A DNA stretch of 64,000 nucleotides from Actinomadura madurae (GTDB lineage Bacteria; Actinomycetota; Actinomycetes; Streptosporangiales; Streptosporangiaceae): contig NZ_FOVH01000020.1 of NCBI RefSeq assembly GCF_900115095.1, positions 1-64,000 of the forward strand. Direction: 5' to 3'. This document shows, one piece after another, positions 47,209 through 56,907 of the stretch. The number at the start of each line of letters is the position of its first letter. The first letter of the stretch is position 1. Under the pieces are notes generated by a model that ran no database searches, was not told the origin of the DNA, and was given only the letters and a program-made list of their open reading frames with translations. Made by a program: the position numbers and the translations under genes.

Positions 47209-48429
47209 TCAGCCGTACGGGCCGGGCGGCTGCGGCGGCAGGAACCCGGACGGGCCCTGCGCCGCCCACGGCGGGCCGCCCGCCCGGCTCGTGCCCGGGC
47301 GCTGCGGGGTGCGCAGGAACGCCTGCTTGGCCAGCGACATCAGCTCCAGCAGCGAGTCGCGGCGGGTGCCGAACCAGTGCGGGTCGGCGACGCCGCGCTC
47401 GGCGCGCTGGTGCAGCAGCGCCAGCTCGGTCGCGGCGAGCTGGTAGTCGGTCATGGCGCGGGCGGCGGGCGCGCCGCCGACCGAGCGGGCCCAGCGGCGG
47501 GCGGCGCGGCGCGACGGGATGGAGCGCAGCATCCGCACGTCCTGCGGCGTGACCAGGCCCGTCCCCGCGTAGGTCGGCAGGTAGGCCTCGATGCGGCGGA
47601 CGGTGTGGCGGCGCTCGGCGAAGACCACCACGATCAGCGTGACCAGGACGCCGAAGTCCAGCAGATAGACGATGCCGAGGCCACCGAGCCCGAACGCGGC
47701 CGACCCGTTCCACAGGCCGTGCAGGATCATCGCGCCGAGCAGCCCGGCGAGCGGCGCGAGGAGCTGGCCGCGCCGGTGGGTGGCGGCGTAGGCGACGCCG
47801 AGGCCGGTCATCGAGGTGAACAGCGGGTGGCTCAGCGGCGCGATCAGGCCGCGCAGGATGAACACCGCCTGGAGCTGCTGCGCGCCGCCGTCCTCGAACG
47901 CCCGCATGTAGTAGGTGACGTTCTCCATCATGGCGAAGCCGAGGCCGACCATGGCGGCGTAGATGATGCCGTCGGCGAAGCCGTCGATCTCGTTGCGGCG
48001 GAACCAGAGCAGGCCGAACAGGACGGCGCCCTTCAGCGTCTCCTCGATGACGGGCGCGCCGAACGTGGCGCTGACGAAGTGCCCGTCGGTCTCCCCGAAG
48101 ATCGGCACGGTCACGTACAGCAGGCCGGCGGTGTTGAGGACGAGGGCGCCCAGCACGGCGACGCCCGCGCCCCACATGAACGCGAAGGCGAGCGCGCGGG
48201 GCGGCTCGGGCTCCAGCCGGTCGAGGGTGAGCGCGAGCGCGATCAGCACGGGGATCGGCAGGATGGCGAGCAGGACGCCCACCCAGAAGCCGGCTCCGCC
48301 GAGCGCGGCGTCCGCGCCGAGCGCGACCACGGCGCACAGCCCGGAGACGGTCATGCCGAGGATCAGGCCGACCGGGGGGCGGCCGGGGATCCGGCCTTCG
48401 AGCACGGCCTTGGGGTCGATGGGCGCCAT
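47209..48429 (-). CDS. PrsW-family intramembrane metalloprotease
   Basis: A 406-residue multi-pass membrane protein. The catalytic motifs of the PrsW/CAAX-like family are present: APVIEETLKGAVLFGLLWF near residue 128, MVGLGFAMMENVTYY and the His motifs APLSHPLFTSMTG and ILHGLWNGSAAF. In Bacillus PrsW starts cleavage of an anti-sigma factor; the target here is unknown. A soluble C-terminal tail of about 130 residues with a Pro/Gly-rich end follows the membrane part. It lies between ctaA and ctaB on the same strand. Confidence 0.9.
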   Translation of the reverse strand: MAPIDPKAVLEGRIPGRPPVGLILGMTVSGLCAVVALGADAALGGAGFWVGVLLAILPIPVLIALALTLDRLEPEPPRALAFAFMWGAGVAVLGALVLNTAGLLYVTVPIFGETDGHFVSATFGAPVIEETLKGAVLFGLLWFRRNEIDGFADGIIYAAMVGLGFAMMENVTYYMRAFEDGGAQQLQAVFILRGLIAPLSHPLFTSMTGLGVAYAATHRRGQLLAPLAGLLGAMILHGLWNGSAAFGLGGLGIVYLLDFGVLVTLIVVVFAERRHTVRRIEAYLPTYAGTGLVTPQDVRMLRSIPSRRAARRWARSVGGAPAARAMTDYQLAATELALLHQRAERGVADPHWFGTRRDSLLELMSLAKQAFLRTPQRPGTSRAGGPPWAAQGPSGFLPPQPPGPYG

Positions 48430-48512
48430 ACCGCGAAGGGTAACGGCAGGTGGGACCGGGCCGTACGGGCATGCGTGACGGACGGTGTCCGCCCGGCGGC
48501 GGCCCGCCCCCG

Positions 48513-49523
48513 TCAGTGCAGGAGCGGGTCGACCGCCACGGCCGTGAACAGCAGCGCGAGGTAGACGTTGGAGAGGTGGAAGAACCGCATCGGCCGCAGG
48601 TGGACGCCGGTCACCCCGGCGCGGACCGCCTTCAGCAGCCGGTGGCCCTCCGCGAGGAAGACCGCCCCGAGGACGACCGCGACGGCCCCGTACACCGGGC
48701 CCATCCCGGCGACGGGCCACAGCAGCAGCGAGCAGGCGACGGTGGCGTAGGTGTAGGCCAGGCTCTCGGTCACGACGCGGCGCTCGGACGCGACGACGGG
48801 CAGCATCGGGACCTTGGCGATCGCGTAGTCCTCGCGGTACCGCATCGCGAGGGTCCACGTGTGCGGCGGCGTCCAGAGGAACACGACGCCGAACAGGACG
48901 AGCGGCGTCCAGGCGACGCCGCCCGTGATGGCGGCCCAGCCGATGAGGACGGGCATGCATCCGGCGATGCCGCCCCACACCACGTTCTGCGCGGTGCGCC
49001 GCTTGAGCAGCAGCGAGTAGACGAAGACGTAGAACAGGATCGCGAACAGCGACCCGGCCGCGGCGACCGGGTTGACGGTGAGCAGGAACCCGGCCGTGGA
49101 CAGCACGGCGAGCGTCACCCCGAAGATGAGGGCACGGGCCGGGGTGACCTGGTGGCGGGCCAGCGGGCGGCGCCGGGTGCGGCGCATCTTGGCGTCGATG
49201 TCGCGGTCGATGTAGCAGTTGATCGCGTTCGCGGCGCCCGCGGACATGGTGCCGAACGCCAGCGTCAGCAGGACGGCGGGCAGCGGCGGCACGCCCCGCT
49301 CGGCGAGGAACATCACCGGGATCGTGGTGATCAGGAGCAGCTCGATGACGCGCGGCTTGGTCAGCGCCACGTAGGCGCGGACGCTCGCCGCGGGCGTCCA
49401 CCGGGCGGCCCGCTCGGCGGGCGAGGGCACGAGCGTGCCCACCGGCACGTCCGGCACGTCCGGGACGTGCTCGTCGAGCTCGATCCCGCGCTTGTTACTC
49501 AGCACCGTCACAATCGGGTCCAC
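48513..49523 (-). CDS. ctaB: protoheme IX farnesyltransferase (heme O synthase)
   Basis: A 336-residue UbiA-type prenyltransferase that converts heme B to heme O. Two Asp-rich prenyl-PP binding motifs are visible: NAINCYIDRDIDAKMRRTRRRPL near 90 and the second loop around YREDYAIAKVPMLP. Nine hydrophobic helices are predicted. It is divergent from tkt across a 580-bp gap. GTG 49523 is the longest reasonable start; internal GTG codons shortly after are possible. Confidence 0.94.
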   Translation of the reverse strand: MDPIVTVLSNKRGIELDEHVPDVPDVPVGTLVPSPAERAARWTPAASVRAYVALTKPRVIELLLITTIPVMFLAERGVPPLPAVLLTLAFGTMSAGAANAINCYIDRDIDAKMRRTRRRPLARHQVTPARALIFGVTLAVLSTAGFLLTVNPVAAAGSLFAILFYVFVYSLLLKRRTAQNVVWGGIAGCMPVLIGWAAITGGVAWTPLVLFGVVFLWTPPHTWTLAMRYREDYAIAKVPMLPVVASERRVVTESLAYTYATVACSLLLWPVAGMGPVYGAVAVVLGAVFLAEGHRLLKAVRAGVTGVHLRPMRFFHLSNVYLALLFTAVAVDPLLH

Positions 49524-50103
49524 GTCTGACTAGGGATGAGAAAGCCGCCGCCACCCTCGGCGATGCCCCCGCGATCCGGGCCGGCCTCGGCATGGTGCGA
49601 CTTCGGCTTGGTCGTGTTGCCGCGGCCACTGCCGTCAGCCGCGCAATCACTGTAGTCCGCCCCCTCCGGGGGGCGCGCACCGGGTCGCCGGACGCGCCGT
49701 TGGGCCCGCCCGCGCGCCCGCCGAGGGTGGGGGGCGGGGTGCGGCGGAGGGACGCGGATCACCCGCGGGATCACCCGTGCGGGGGGTTAGCCCGCGGGGC
49801 GTTCGGGCAAGGGTGCATGAGCGGTGCGGCCGGGTGTCCGGTCCCACCGCCGCGCGCCCCGCTCTCCGCCTGCGGCGGCCCTCCCGCGCGATAGGCTCGC
49901 GACGAGCGCACATGATCGTCGCTGGGCCGCGGACGGGCGGCCGCGCGGGGCGGGGGAAGAGGCGCCGCGCCGCCGGACGTTGTCCTCTGCGGGCCCCGCG
50001 GGCCGTGCACGGCGCTCAGCGCCGGGCGGGGCGCGGCGCACGAGTACGGCGAACAACGTACAGAGTGGATTCTGACACCGGTTCGAGAGGAGCCTGGCGT
50101 TCC
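49524..50103. other. divergent ctaB-tkt intergenic region
   Basis: This 580-bp stretch has no convincing gene. Toward ctaB there is a -10-like TACAGT on the minus strand (49649-49654). Toward tkt there is a -10-like TAGGCT on the plus strand (49892-49897), which would give a tkt leader of about 200 nt. The tkt frame stays open far upstream, but that part encodes only Arg/Gly/Ala-rich sequence typical of GC-biased noncoding DNA. GAGGAG at 50085-50091 is the ribosome site of tkt. Confidence 0.5.
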
Positions 50104-52230
50104 GTGAGCAGGAACAACAGCACGTTTGAATGGTCCGACCAGGACCGGCGGGCGGTGGACGTCATCCGCGCCCTCGCCATGGACGCCGTCGAGGAGGCCG
50201 GATCGGGTCACCCCGGGACCGCGATGAGCCTCGCCCCCGCCGCCTACCTTCTCTTCCAGCGGTTCCTGAAGCACGACCCGACCGACCCGCACTGGCCCGG
50301 GCGGGACAGGTTCGTGCTCTCCTGCGGGCACTCCAGCCTCACCCTCTACATCCAGCTGTACCTGTCGGGCTACCCGATGACGCTGGACGACCTGAAGTCG
50401 TTGCGCAAGTGGGGCAGCCTCACCCCGGGGCACCCCGAGTTCGGGCACACGGCCGGCGTGGAGACGACCACCGGGCCGCTCGGGCAGGGCATCGCGAACG
50501 CGGTGGGCATGGCGATGGCGGCCCGCCGCGAGCGCGGCCTCTTCGACCCCGACGCGCCGCAGGGCGAGTCCCCCTTCGACCACACCGTCTGGGCGTTCGC
50601 GTCCGACGGCGACATCGAGGAGGGCATCAGCCACGAGGCGAGCGCGCTCGCGGCCCACCAGCGGCTCGGCAACCTGGTCCTGCTCTACGACGACAACCAC
50701 ATCTCGATCGAGGACGACACGGCGATCGCGCTGTCGGAGGACGTGCGGGCCCGCTACGCGGCGTACGGCTGGGACGTCCACCACGTCGACTGGACCGAGA
50801 ACGGCGACTACGAGGAGAACGTCGCCGCGCTCGCGGCCGCCTTCGCCGCGGCGAAGGCGGAGACGGCGCGCCCGTCCTTCATCGCGCTGCGCACGATCAT
50901 CGGCTGGCCGGCGCCGAACAAGAAGAACACCGGGAAGATCCACGGCTCGGCGCTCGGCGCCGACGAGGTCGCCGCGACCAAGCGGCTCCTCGGCATGGAC
51001 CCGGCGGAGAGCTTCCACGTCCCCGAGGACGTGCTGGCGCACGCCCGCGCCGTGAGCGACCGGGGCCGCGCGAGCCACGCCGAGTGGACCAAGACGTTCG
51101 AGGCGTGGCGCGCCGCGAACCCCGAGCGGGCCGCCGAATACGACCGGATCTCCTCCCGCACCCTCCCCGACGGCTGGGACGCGGCGCTGCCGACGTTCGC
51201 GCCCGGCAAGGACCTCGCGACCCGCGCGGCGTCCGGCGAGGTGCTGGCGGCGCTGGCGCCGGTGCTGCCGGAGCTGTGGGGCGGCTCGGCCGACCTCGCG
51301 GAGAGCAACAACACGACGATGAAGGGCGAGCCGTCCTTCGTCCCGGAGGAGTTCCAGACCAAGGAGTTCCCCGGCCACCGCTACGGCCGGACGCTGCACT
51401 TCGGCGTCCGGGAGCACGCGATGGCCGCGATCTGCAACGGCATCGCGCTGCACGGCGGCACCCGCCCGTACGGCGGCACGTTCCTGATCTTCAGCGACTA
51501 CATGCGCCCGGCGGTCCGGCTCGCGGCGCTGATGAAGCTGCCGGTCGCCTTCGTCTGGACGCACGACTCGATCGGCCTCGGCGAGGACGGCCCGACGCAC
51601 CAGCCCGTCGAGCACCTGTGGGCGCTGCGGGCGATCCCCGGGCTGGACGTCGTCCGGCCGGCGGACGCCGGCGAGACGGCGGTCGCGTGGCGGACCGTCC
51701 TGCGGCACACCGACCGCCCGGCGGGCATCGCGCTGACCCGGCAGAAGCTGCCGACGCTGGACCGCGCGGGCGACCTCGCGTCCGCGGAGGGGGTCGCCCG
51801 GGGCGGGTACGTGCTGGCGGACGCCGAGGGCGGGCACCCCGACGTGATCATCATCGCGACGGGCAGCGAGGTCCAGCTGGCGCTGGAGGCCCGCGAGACG
51901 CTGGAGGCCGAGGGCACCCCGACCCGTGTCGTGTCGATGCCGTGCGTGGAGTGGTTCGAGGAGCAGACCGACGCCTACCGGCAGGAGGTCCTGCCGCCGG
52001 GGGTGCGCGCCCGCGTGTCCGTGGAGGCCGGGGTCGCGCTCGGCTGGCGCGGCTACGTCGGCGACGCCGGCGAGTCGGTGAGCCTGGAGCACTTCGGCGC
52101 CTCCGCCGACTACAAGACGCTGTTCCTGCAGTTCGGGCTCACGTCCGAGCGGGTCGTGGCGGCCGCCAAGGCCAGCCTGATCAAGGCGAACGTGAAGCAC
52201 GCCGGGCGCGGCGAGACCACCGGCAACTGA
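50104..52230 (+). CDS. tkt: transketolase
   Basis: A 708-residue thiamine-diphosphate enzyme transferring two-carbon units between sugar phosphates in the non-oxidative pentose phosphate pathway. Features: EAGSGHPGTAMSLAPAAYLLF (conserved His), TTGPLGQGIANAVGMAMA, the TPP motif SDGDIEEGISHEASALA, the catalytic Glu region HFGVREHAMAAICNGIALHGG and THDSIGLGEDGPTHQPVEHL. Length is normal. GTG 50104 is chosen because homology starts directly after it. It heads the pentose phosphate block, 83 bp before transaldolase. Confidence 0.96.
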   Translation: MSRNNSTFEWSDQDRRAVDVIRALAMDAVEEAGSGHPGTAMSLAPAAYLLFQRFLKHDPTDPHWPGRDRFVLSCGHSSLTLYIQLYLSGYPMTLDDLKSLRKWGSLTPGHPEFGHTAGVETTTGPLGQGIANAVGMAMAARRERGLFDPDAPQGESPFDHTVWAFASDGDIEEGISHEASALAAHQRLGNLVLLYDDNHISIEDDTAIALSEDVRARYAAYGWDVHHVDWTENGDYEENVAALAAAFAAAKAETARPSFIALRTIIGWPAPNKKNTGKIHGSALGADEVAATKRLLGMDPAESFHVPEDVLAHARAVSDRGRASHAEWTKTFEAWRAANPERAAEYDRISSRTLPDGWDAALPTFAPGKDLATRAASGEVLAALAPVLPELWGGSADLAESNNTTMKGEPSFVPEEFQTKEFPGHRYGRTLHFGVREHAMAAICNGIALHGGTRPYGGTFLIFSDYMRPAVRLAALMKLPVAFVWTHDSIGLGEDGPTHQPVEHLWALRAIPGLDVVRPADAGETAVAWRTVLRHTDRPAGIALTRQKLPTLDRAGDLASAEGVARGGYVLADAEGGHPDVIIIATGSEVQLALEARETLEAEGTPTRVVSMPCVEWFEEQTDAYRQEVLPPGVRARVSVEAGVALGWRGYVGDAGESVSLEHFGASADYKTLFLQFGLTSERVVAAAKASLIKANVKHAGRGETTGN

Positions 52231-52313
52231 GAACGGGCCGCGAGGCGGGCGGGGCTCCGCGCGCCGGGGCCCCGCGTCCCGCCCGGCGCACTGACGAAGA
52301 CGAGGAGAAAGCG

Positions 52314-53429
52314 ATGAGCGACAATCTGAAGAGGCTCTCGGACGAGGGCGTGTCGATCTGGCTGGACGACATCAGCCGCGAGCGCCTGAGCACCGGCAAC
52401 CTGGAGAAGCTGGTCCGGGAGCGGAACGTCGTCGGCGTCACGTCCAACCCGACGATCTTCGCCAAGGCGCTGAGCAAGGGCAGCGCCTACGACGACCAGG
52501 TCCGCGACCTCGCGGCGCGCGGCGTGGACGTCGAGGAGGCGTCCCGCGCGATCACCACCTACGACATCCGCTGGGGCTGCGACGTGCTCCGCCCGGTGTA
52601 CGACCGGACGGAGGGCCTGGACGGCCGCGTCTCGATCGAGGTCGACCCGCGGCTGGCCCGCGACACCCGCCGGACGCTCGCGGAGGCGCGCGCGCTGTGG
52701 TGGCTGGTGGACCGGCCCAACCTGTACATCAAGATCCCGGCGACGGAGGAGGGCCTGCCGGCCATCACCGCGGCGCTCGCGGAGGGCATCAGCGTGAACG
52801 TGACGCTGATCTTCTCGCTGGAGCGCTACGGCCGGGTCATCGACGCGTTCTTCGCCGGCCTGGAGCAGGCCCGGGAGAACGGCCACGACCTGTCGAAGAT
52901 CGCCTCGGTGGCGTCCTTCTTCGTCAGCCGGGTCGACACCGAGATCGACAAGCGCCTGGACAAGATCGGCTCGGACGGGGCCGGGGCGCTGCGCTCCAAG
53001 GCGGGCGTCGCCAACGCCCGGCTCGCGTACGCGCTGTACGAGGACAGGTTCGGCACGGACCGGTGGAAGGCGCTGAAGGACGCCGGGGCCCGTCCCCAGC
53101 GCCCGCTGTGGGCGTCGACCGGTGTGAAGGACCCGGACCTCCCCGACACCCTGTACGTCGTCGAGCTTGTCGCGCCGGGGACGGTCAACACGATGCCGGA
53201 GGCGACCCTGGACGCGGTCGCCGACCACGGCCAGGTGCGCGGCGACGCCGTCCGGGACGCCTACGACGACGCCCGCGCGCACATGGCCGCGCTGAAGGAG
53301 GCCGGCGTCGACTACGACGACGTCGTGAGGGTCCTGGAGGAGGAGGGTGTGGACAAGTTCGCGGCCTCCTGGAAGGAACTGCTCGACACCATCACCGGCG
53401 AGCTGGAGGACAAGAAGGACGACGCATGA
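52314..53429 (+). CDS. tal: transaldolase
   Basis: A 371-residue class I aldolase moving dihydroxyacetone units between sugar phosphates. The Schiff-base Lys lies in NLYIKIPATEEGLPAI near residue 142; other motifs are GVTSNPTIFAKAL near 42 and NVTLIFSLERYGRVIDAF near 162. It is the actinobacterial long form. A clear AGGAG precedes ATG 52314. Its stop overlaps the start of the first isomerase paralog (ATGA), echoing the transaldolase/isomerase fusion proteins known in other bacteria. Confidence 0.96.
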   Translation: MSDNLKRLSDEGVSIWLDDISRERLSTGNLEKLVRERNVVGVTSNPTIFAKALSKGSAYDDQVRDLAARGVDVEEASRAITTYDIRWGCDVLRPVYDRTEGLDGRVSIEVDPRLARDTRRTLAEARALWWLVDRPNLYIKIPATEEGLPAITAALAEGISVNVTLIFSLERYGRVIDAFFAGLEQARENGHDLSKIASVASFFVSRVDTEIDKRLDKIGSDGAGALRSKAGVANARLAYALYEDRFGTDRWKALKDAGARPQRPLWASTGVKDPDLPDTLYVVELVAPGTVNTMPEATLDAVADHGQVRGDAVRDAYDDARAHMAALKEAGVDYDDVVRVLEEEGVDKFAASWKELLDTITGELEDKKDDA

Positions 53430-55081
53430 CCTCGGTGGTGACCGCCGGGGGGATCTCGGTCACCATCCGCGGCGCGGTCGTCGACGAGAGCGAGACGGTC
53501 CTGGACCGCCTCGTCTCCGACGGCGTGCCGGGGTCGCTGACGTCCCGGAACGCCAAGCTGTGGGGGCCCGACGCGGCCCCCCTCGCCGCCCGCCGGCTCG
53601 GCTGGCTGGGCCTGCCGGAGACCTCGCGGTCCCTGCGGGACCGGCTGGCCGGCCTGGCGGCCGACGCCCGCGGCGCCGGCCTCGACCGGATCGTGCTGGC
53701 CGCGTCCGGGGGGACCGCGCTGGCCGCCGACGCGATCTGCCGCACGGCGGGCGCCGGGCTGACCGTCCTCGACACCACCGATCCGCACGAGGTGTCGGGC
53801 GTCCTCGCCGGGGACCTGGACCGGACGCTGGTGGTGGTCGCGGACGACAGCGCCGAGGCCGGGGCGCTGCGGCGCGTCTTCGGGCGCGCGTTCTCCGCGG
53901 CCGGGCTGCGCGGCGCGGATCTGGCGCGCCGGTTCGTCGTCGTCGCCGAGGAGGGGTCCGCGCTCGAACGCGCCGCCCGCGAGACCGGCCACCATCTCGT
54001 CCTGGCCGAACCCGACGTGGACGGGCGCTTCGGCGCTCTCGGCGCCCGGACGCTGGTGCCGGCGATGCTCGCGGGCGTGGACGCCGACGTCCCGCTGGAC
54101 GAGGCGTCCCGGTTCGCGGCGGCGCTGCGGCAGCCCTACGACAACCCGGCACTGGCGCTCGGCGCGGCACTGGGATCGTCGGCGCTGGGGGCCCGCGACA
54201 AGCTGGTGATCGCCGACCTCGGTTCCGGCCTGGCCGGGTTCGCCGCGTGGGCGGAGCAGCTGGTCGCCGGAGCGATGGGCAAGGACGGCAAGGGCCTGCT
54301 CCCGGTGGCGGTGGAGAGCGTCGACTCCCCCGGGTTCGAGCTGACCGACGACCTGCGGCGGATCGTCCTCGGCCGGCGGCCGGACGACCCGGGCCCGGGC
54401 CGGGAGGCGGGGGTGACCGTCGCCGGGCCGCTCGGCGCGCAGTTCCTGCTGTGGGAGTACGCGGTCGCGGTGGCGTGCCGGGTGATCGGCGTCGACCCGT
54501 TCGCCGAGCCGGACGTCGGCGAGTCGCGGGAGAGTACGGCGGCGCTGCTGCGGTCGGAGGAGGGCACGGCGCCGACGGTCCTGCGCAGGCCGCCGGAACT
54601 GGTCGAGGGCGCGGTCGAGGTCCACGCCCCGGAGGGCGGGCTGCGCGGCGCGCGGACGCTGGCGGAGGCGCTGGAGACGCTCCTGGAGGACGTCCGGGAC
54701 GGCGGCTACCTCGCCGTCCTCGCGTACCTGAGCCGTCAGGGCGATGCCGCGGCCGCCGGGCTGCGGCCGCTGCTGGCCGCACGCGGCTCCGAGGTCCGCA
54801 AGCGCGCGGTCCCGGTGACGTTCGGCTGGGGGCCCCGCTACCTGCACACCGCCGGCCAGTACCACAAGGGCGGGCCGCCCGGCGGAACGTTCCTGCAGAT
54901 CACGGGCGCGGTCGCCGAGGACGTCCCGGTGCCGGGCCGGCCGTACACCCTGGGCGAACTGCAACTGGCTCAGGCGTTCGGCGACCTGCGCGTGCTGCGC
55001 TCGCTGGGGCGCCCCGCCGTCCGGCTCCACCTTCGCGACCGGACCGAGGGCATCGCGCAGCTCACCCGGGCGCTCGGCTGA
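53426..55081 (+). CDS. phosphoglucose isomerase paralog 1 (Tal-PGI-like type)
   Basis: A 551-residue two-SIS-domain protein of the isomerase type found fused to transaldolase in other bacteria. It keeps LDTTDP (115-120), DGRFGAL (199-205, with the substrate Arg), LGAQFLLWEYAVAVA (336-350) and the best-conserved C-terminus, HTAGQYHKGGP (474-484) with His480 and Lys481. The loop that carries the catalytic Glu in other PGIs (consensus ESTGK) reads GAMGK at 282-286, so that Glu seems lost. The phosphate-binding SKSG loop reads ADDSAEAG. It would interconvert glucose-6-P and fructose-6-P, but activity is uncertain. The ATG overlaps the tal stop. Confidence 0.85.
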   Translation: MTSVVTAGGISVTIRGAVVDESETVLDRLVSDGVPGSLTSRNAKLWGPDAAPLAARRLGWLGLPETSRSLRDRLAGLAADARGAGLDRIVLAASGGTALAADAICRTAGAGLTVLDTTDPHEVSGVLAGDLDRTLVVVADDSAEAGALRRVFGRAFSAAGLRGADLARRFVVVAEEGSALERAARETGHHLVLAEPDVDGRFGALGARTLVPAMLAGVDADVPLDEASRFAAALRQPYDNPALALGAALGSSALGARDKLVIADLGSGLAGFAAWAEQLVAGAMGKDGKGLLPVAVESVDSPGFELTDDLRRIVLGRRPDDPGPGREAGVTVAGPLGAQFLLWEYAVAVACRVIGVDPFAEPDVGESRESTAALLRSEEGTAPTVLRRPPELVEGAVEVHAPEGGLRGARTLAEALETLLEDVRDGGYLAVLAYLSRQGDAAAAGLRPLLAARGSEVRKRAVPVTFGWGPRYLHTAGQYHKGGPPGGTFLQITGAVAEDVPVPGRPYTLGELQLAQAFGDLRVLRSLGRPAVRLHLRDRTEGIAQLTRALG

Positions 55082-55206
55082 GCCCGCTTCTCCCGCCGGC
55101 CCGGACGCAGGGCGACCGGTCCCGTCCGGGATGCGACCAAGAAGATCGAGGGAGATGGTCGCGGATGCCCTTTCTCTCCTGAAACGATGGGGGCCGGGAG
55201 GGAACG

Positions 55207-56907
55207 GTGTCCGGATTCGACGTACTGACGCGCGGCGAGGTGCTGGACTCGGCGCTGCAGGCGAGGGACTACCTCGTGAGCTGCGGCGTCCCCGGCGCGC
55301 TGGCCGCCAAGGACCCCCGGCTGTGGGGGCGGCGGGCGGTGGACCACAGCCGGCTGGGCTGGCTCGACCTGCCCTTCGCCTCCCGCGGCCTGCTGAACCA
55401 GGTGAACGGCCTGGTCTCGGAGGCGCGCTACTCGGGCCTCGACCACATCGTGCTGATCGGTGTCGGCGCGGAGAGCCTCGCCGCCCAGGCGATCATGGAG
55501 GCGCACGCGCCCGCGCTCGCCGGCGCCGGGGCGGGCGCGGCCGGCCCCGGCGAGGGCGACCGCCCGGCGGGCGAGCTGACCGTCCTGGACGGCGGCGACA
55601 CCGCCGCGCTGGCGTTCGCCATGGAGCGGCTCGACCGGACGCTGGTCGTGCTGGCGAGCAAGGCGGGCGTGTCGCTGGAGGGCGACGCCTACCGCAGGAT
55701 CTTCTCGGCCGCGTTCCGCGAGCGGGGCCTGTCCGAGCGGGAGATCGCGGGGCGGTTCCTGGTCATCACCGACCACGGCAGCCCGCTGCACGACTTCGCC
55801 CGGCAGTGCGGGTACCGGATCGGGCTGACCGACCCGTACCTGCCCGGGCACTACGGCGCCCTGTCGGCGTACGGGCTCGTCCCGGCGGTGCTGGCGGGCG
55901 CGGACGCCGACCGGCTGCTGGAGGAGGCGGCGTCCCTGGTGCCGTCGCTGGCCAAGGACGAGGACAACCCGGGCCTGCTGCTCGGCGCGGTCCTCGGCGG
56001 CAGCGCGCAGCAGGGGCCCGACGGCATCGCCCGCGACAAGGTGCTGCTGCGCGAGCCCGGCGGCTCGGGCGCGCTGACCTCGTGGATCACCCAGCTCCTC
56101 GCGGTCGGCACCGGCAAGCGGGGCCGCGGCGTGCTGGCGTTCGAGCCGCCCGGCGGCAAGGGCGACTTCCCCGACGTGCACGGCGTGTCGGTCAACCCGC
56201 GGTCGGCGGCGCAGGACGAGTCCGACACGTCGGTGTGGGCGCCGCTCGGCGCGCAGTTCCTGCTGTGGGAGTACGCGACGGCGGTCGCCGGGTGGCTGCT
56301 CGGGGTGAACCCGTTCGAGGCGGGCAGCACGGTCGTCCAGGAGGCCGAGGACGACGCGGCGACGCTGCTGCGCACGGCCGGCGGCGGGCCGCTCACCTCC
56401 GAGCGGCCCGTGTACGTCGAGGACGACATCGAGGTGCACGCCGACTTCCCGTGGCCGCCCGGGGCCGAGCTGCGGACCGTCCTCGGCGGGCTGGTCGCGG
56501 CCGTCCCGTCCGACGGCTACCTGGCGGTGATGACGTACCTGTCGGGCGACTTCTCCGGCCGCTACCTCGCGCCGTCGCTGGCCCGCGCGTCCGGCCGCCC
56601 GGTCGCCTACGGGCCGGGCCCGGGATACCCGCACGCGACCGGGCCCGTCCACAAGGACGGCCCCGGCAACGGCGCGTTCCTGATCATCACCGGCGACCCG
56701 GCGCCGGGCGACGAGCTCGCCGCGCATCCCGTGCCGGGCCGCCCCTACAGCCTGGCGCAGCTGCAGATCGCGCGGGCGCTCGGCGAGCTGCGGGCGCTGC
56801 GCGAGCGCAGGCTGCCGGTGATCCGGCTGCACCTGCGCAACCCGGTGGAGGGCACGGAGCGGCTTCTCGAGGCGGTGCGGGCGGTCGCGGGGGCGCGCCG
56901 GCCGTGA
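55207..56907 (+). CDS. phosphoglucose isomerase paralog 2
   Basis: A 566-residue paralog of the preceding gene. It keeps the SIS phosphate loop as SKAG (151-154), LGAQFLLWEYATAVAGWLLGVNPF (348-371), GTGK (301-304) and a C-terminal HATGPVHKDGP (476-486) with His482 and Lys483. The substrate Arg is replaced by His (PGHYGAL, 213-219) and the catalytic-Glu loop reads AVGTGK, so the Glu position is Val. A Gly/Ala-rich insertion (residues 102-120) is unique to this copy. GTG 55207 has GGGAGG 5 nt upstream. A 125-bp gap separates it from paralog 1; it overlaps paralog 3. Confidence 0.82.
   Translation: MSGFDVLTRGEVLDSALQARDYLVSCGVPGALAAKDPRLWGRRAVDHSRLGWLDLPFASRGLLNQVNGLVSEARYSGLDHIVLIGVGAESLAAQAIMEAHAPALAGAGAGAAGPGEGDRPAGELTVLDGGDTAALAFAMERLDRTLVVLASKAGVSLEGDAYRRIFSAAFRERGLSEREIAGRFLVITDHGSPLHDFARQCGYRIGLTDPYLPGHYGALSAYGLVPAVLAGADADRLLEEAASLVPSLAKDEDNPGLLLGAVLGGSAQQGPDGIARDKVLLREPGGSGALTSWITQLLAVGTGKRGRGVLAFEPPGGKGDFPDVHGVSVNPRSAAQDESDTSVWAPLGAQFLLWEYATAVAGWLLGVNPFEAGSTVVQEAEDDAATLLRTAGGGPLTSERPVYVEDDIEVHADFPWPPGAELRTVLGGLVAAVPSDGYLAVMTYLSGDFSGRYLAPSLARASGRPVAYGPGPGYPHATGPVHKDGPGNGAFLIITGDPAPGDELAAHPVPGRPYSLAQLQIARALGELRALRERRLPVIRLHLRNPVEGTERLLEAVRAVAGARRP

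Noticed and set aside
49777..50103. N-terminal extension of transketolase by up to 109 codons
   Set aside because: The extra part is Arg/Gly/Ala-rich without homology; transketolase similarity begins at GTG 50104, with a GAGGAG upstream.
52231..52313. Rho-independent terminator between tkt and tal
   Set aside because: GC-rich inverted runs are present but imperfect, there is no T-tract, and the genes are likely co-transcribed.
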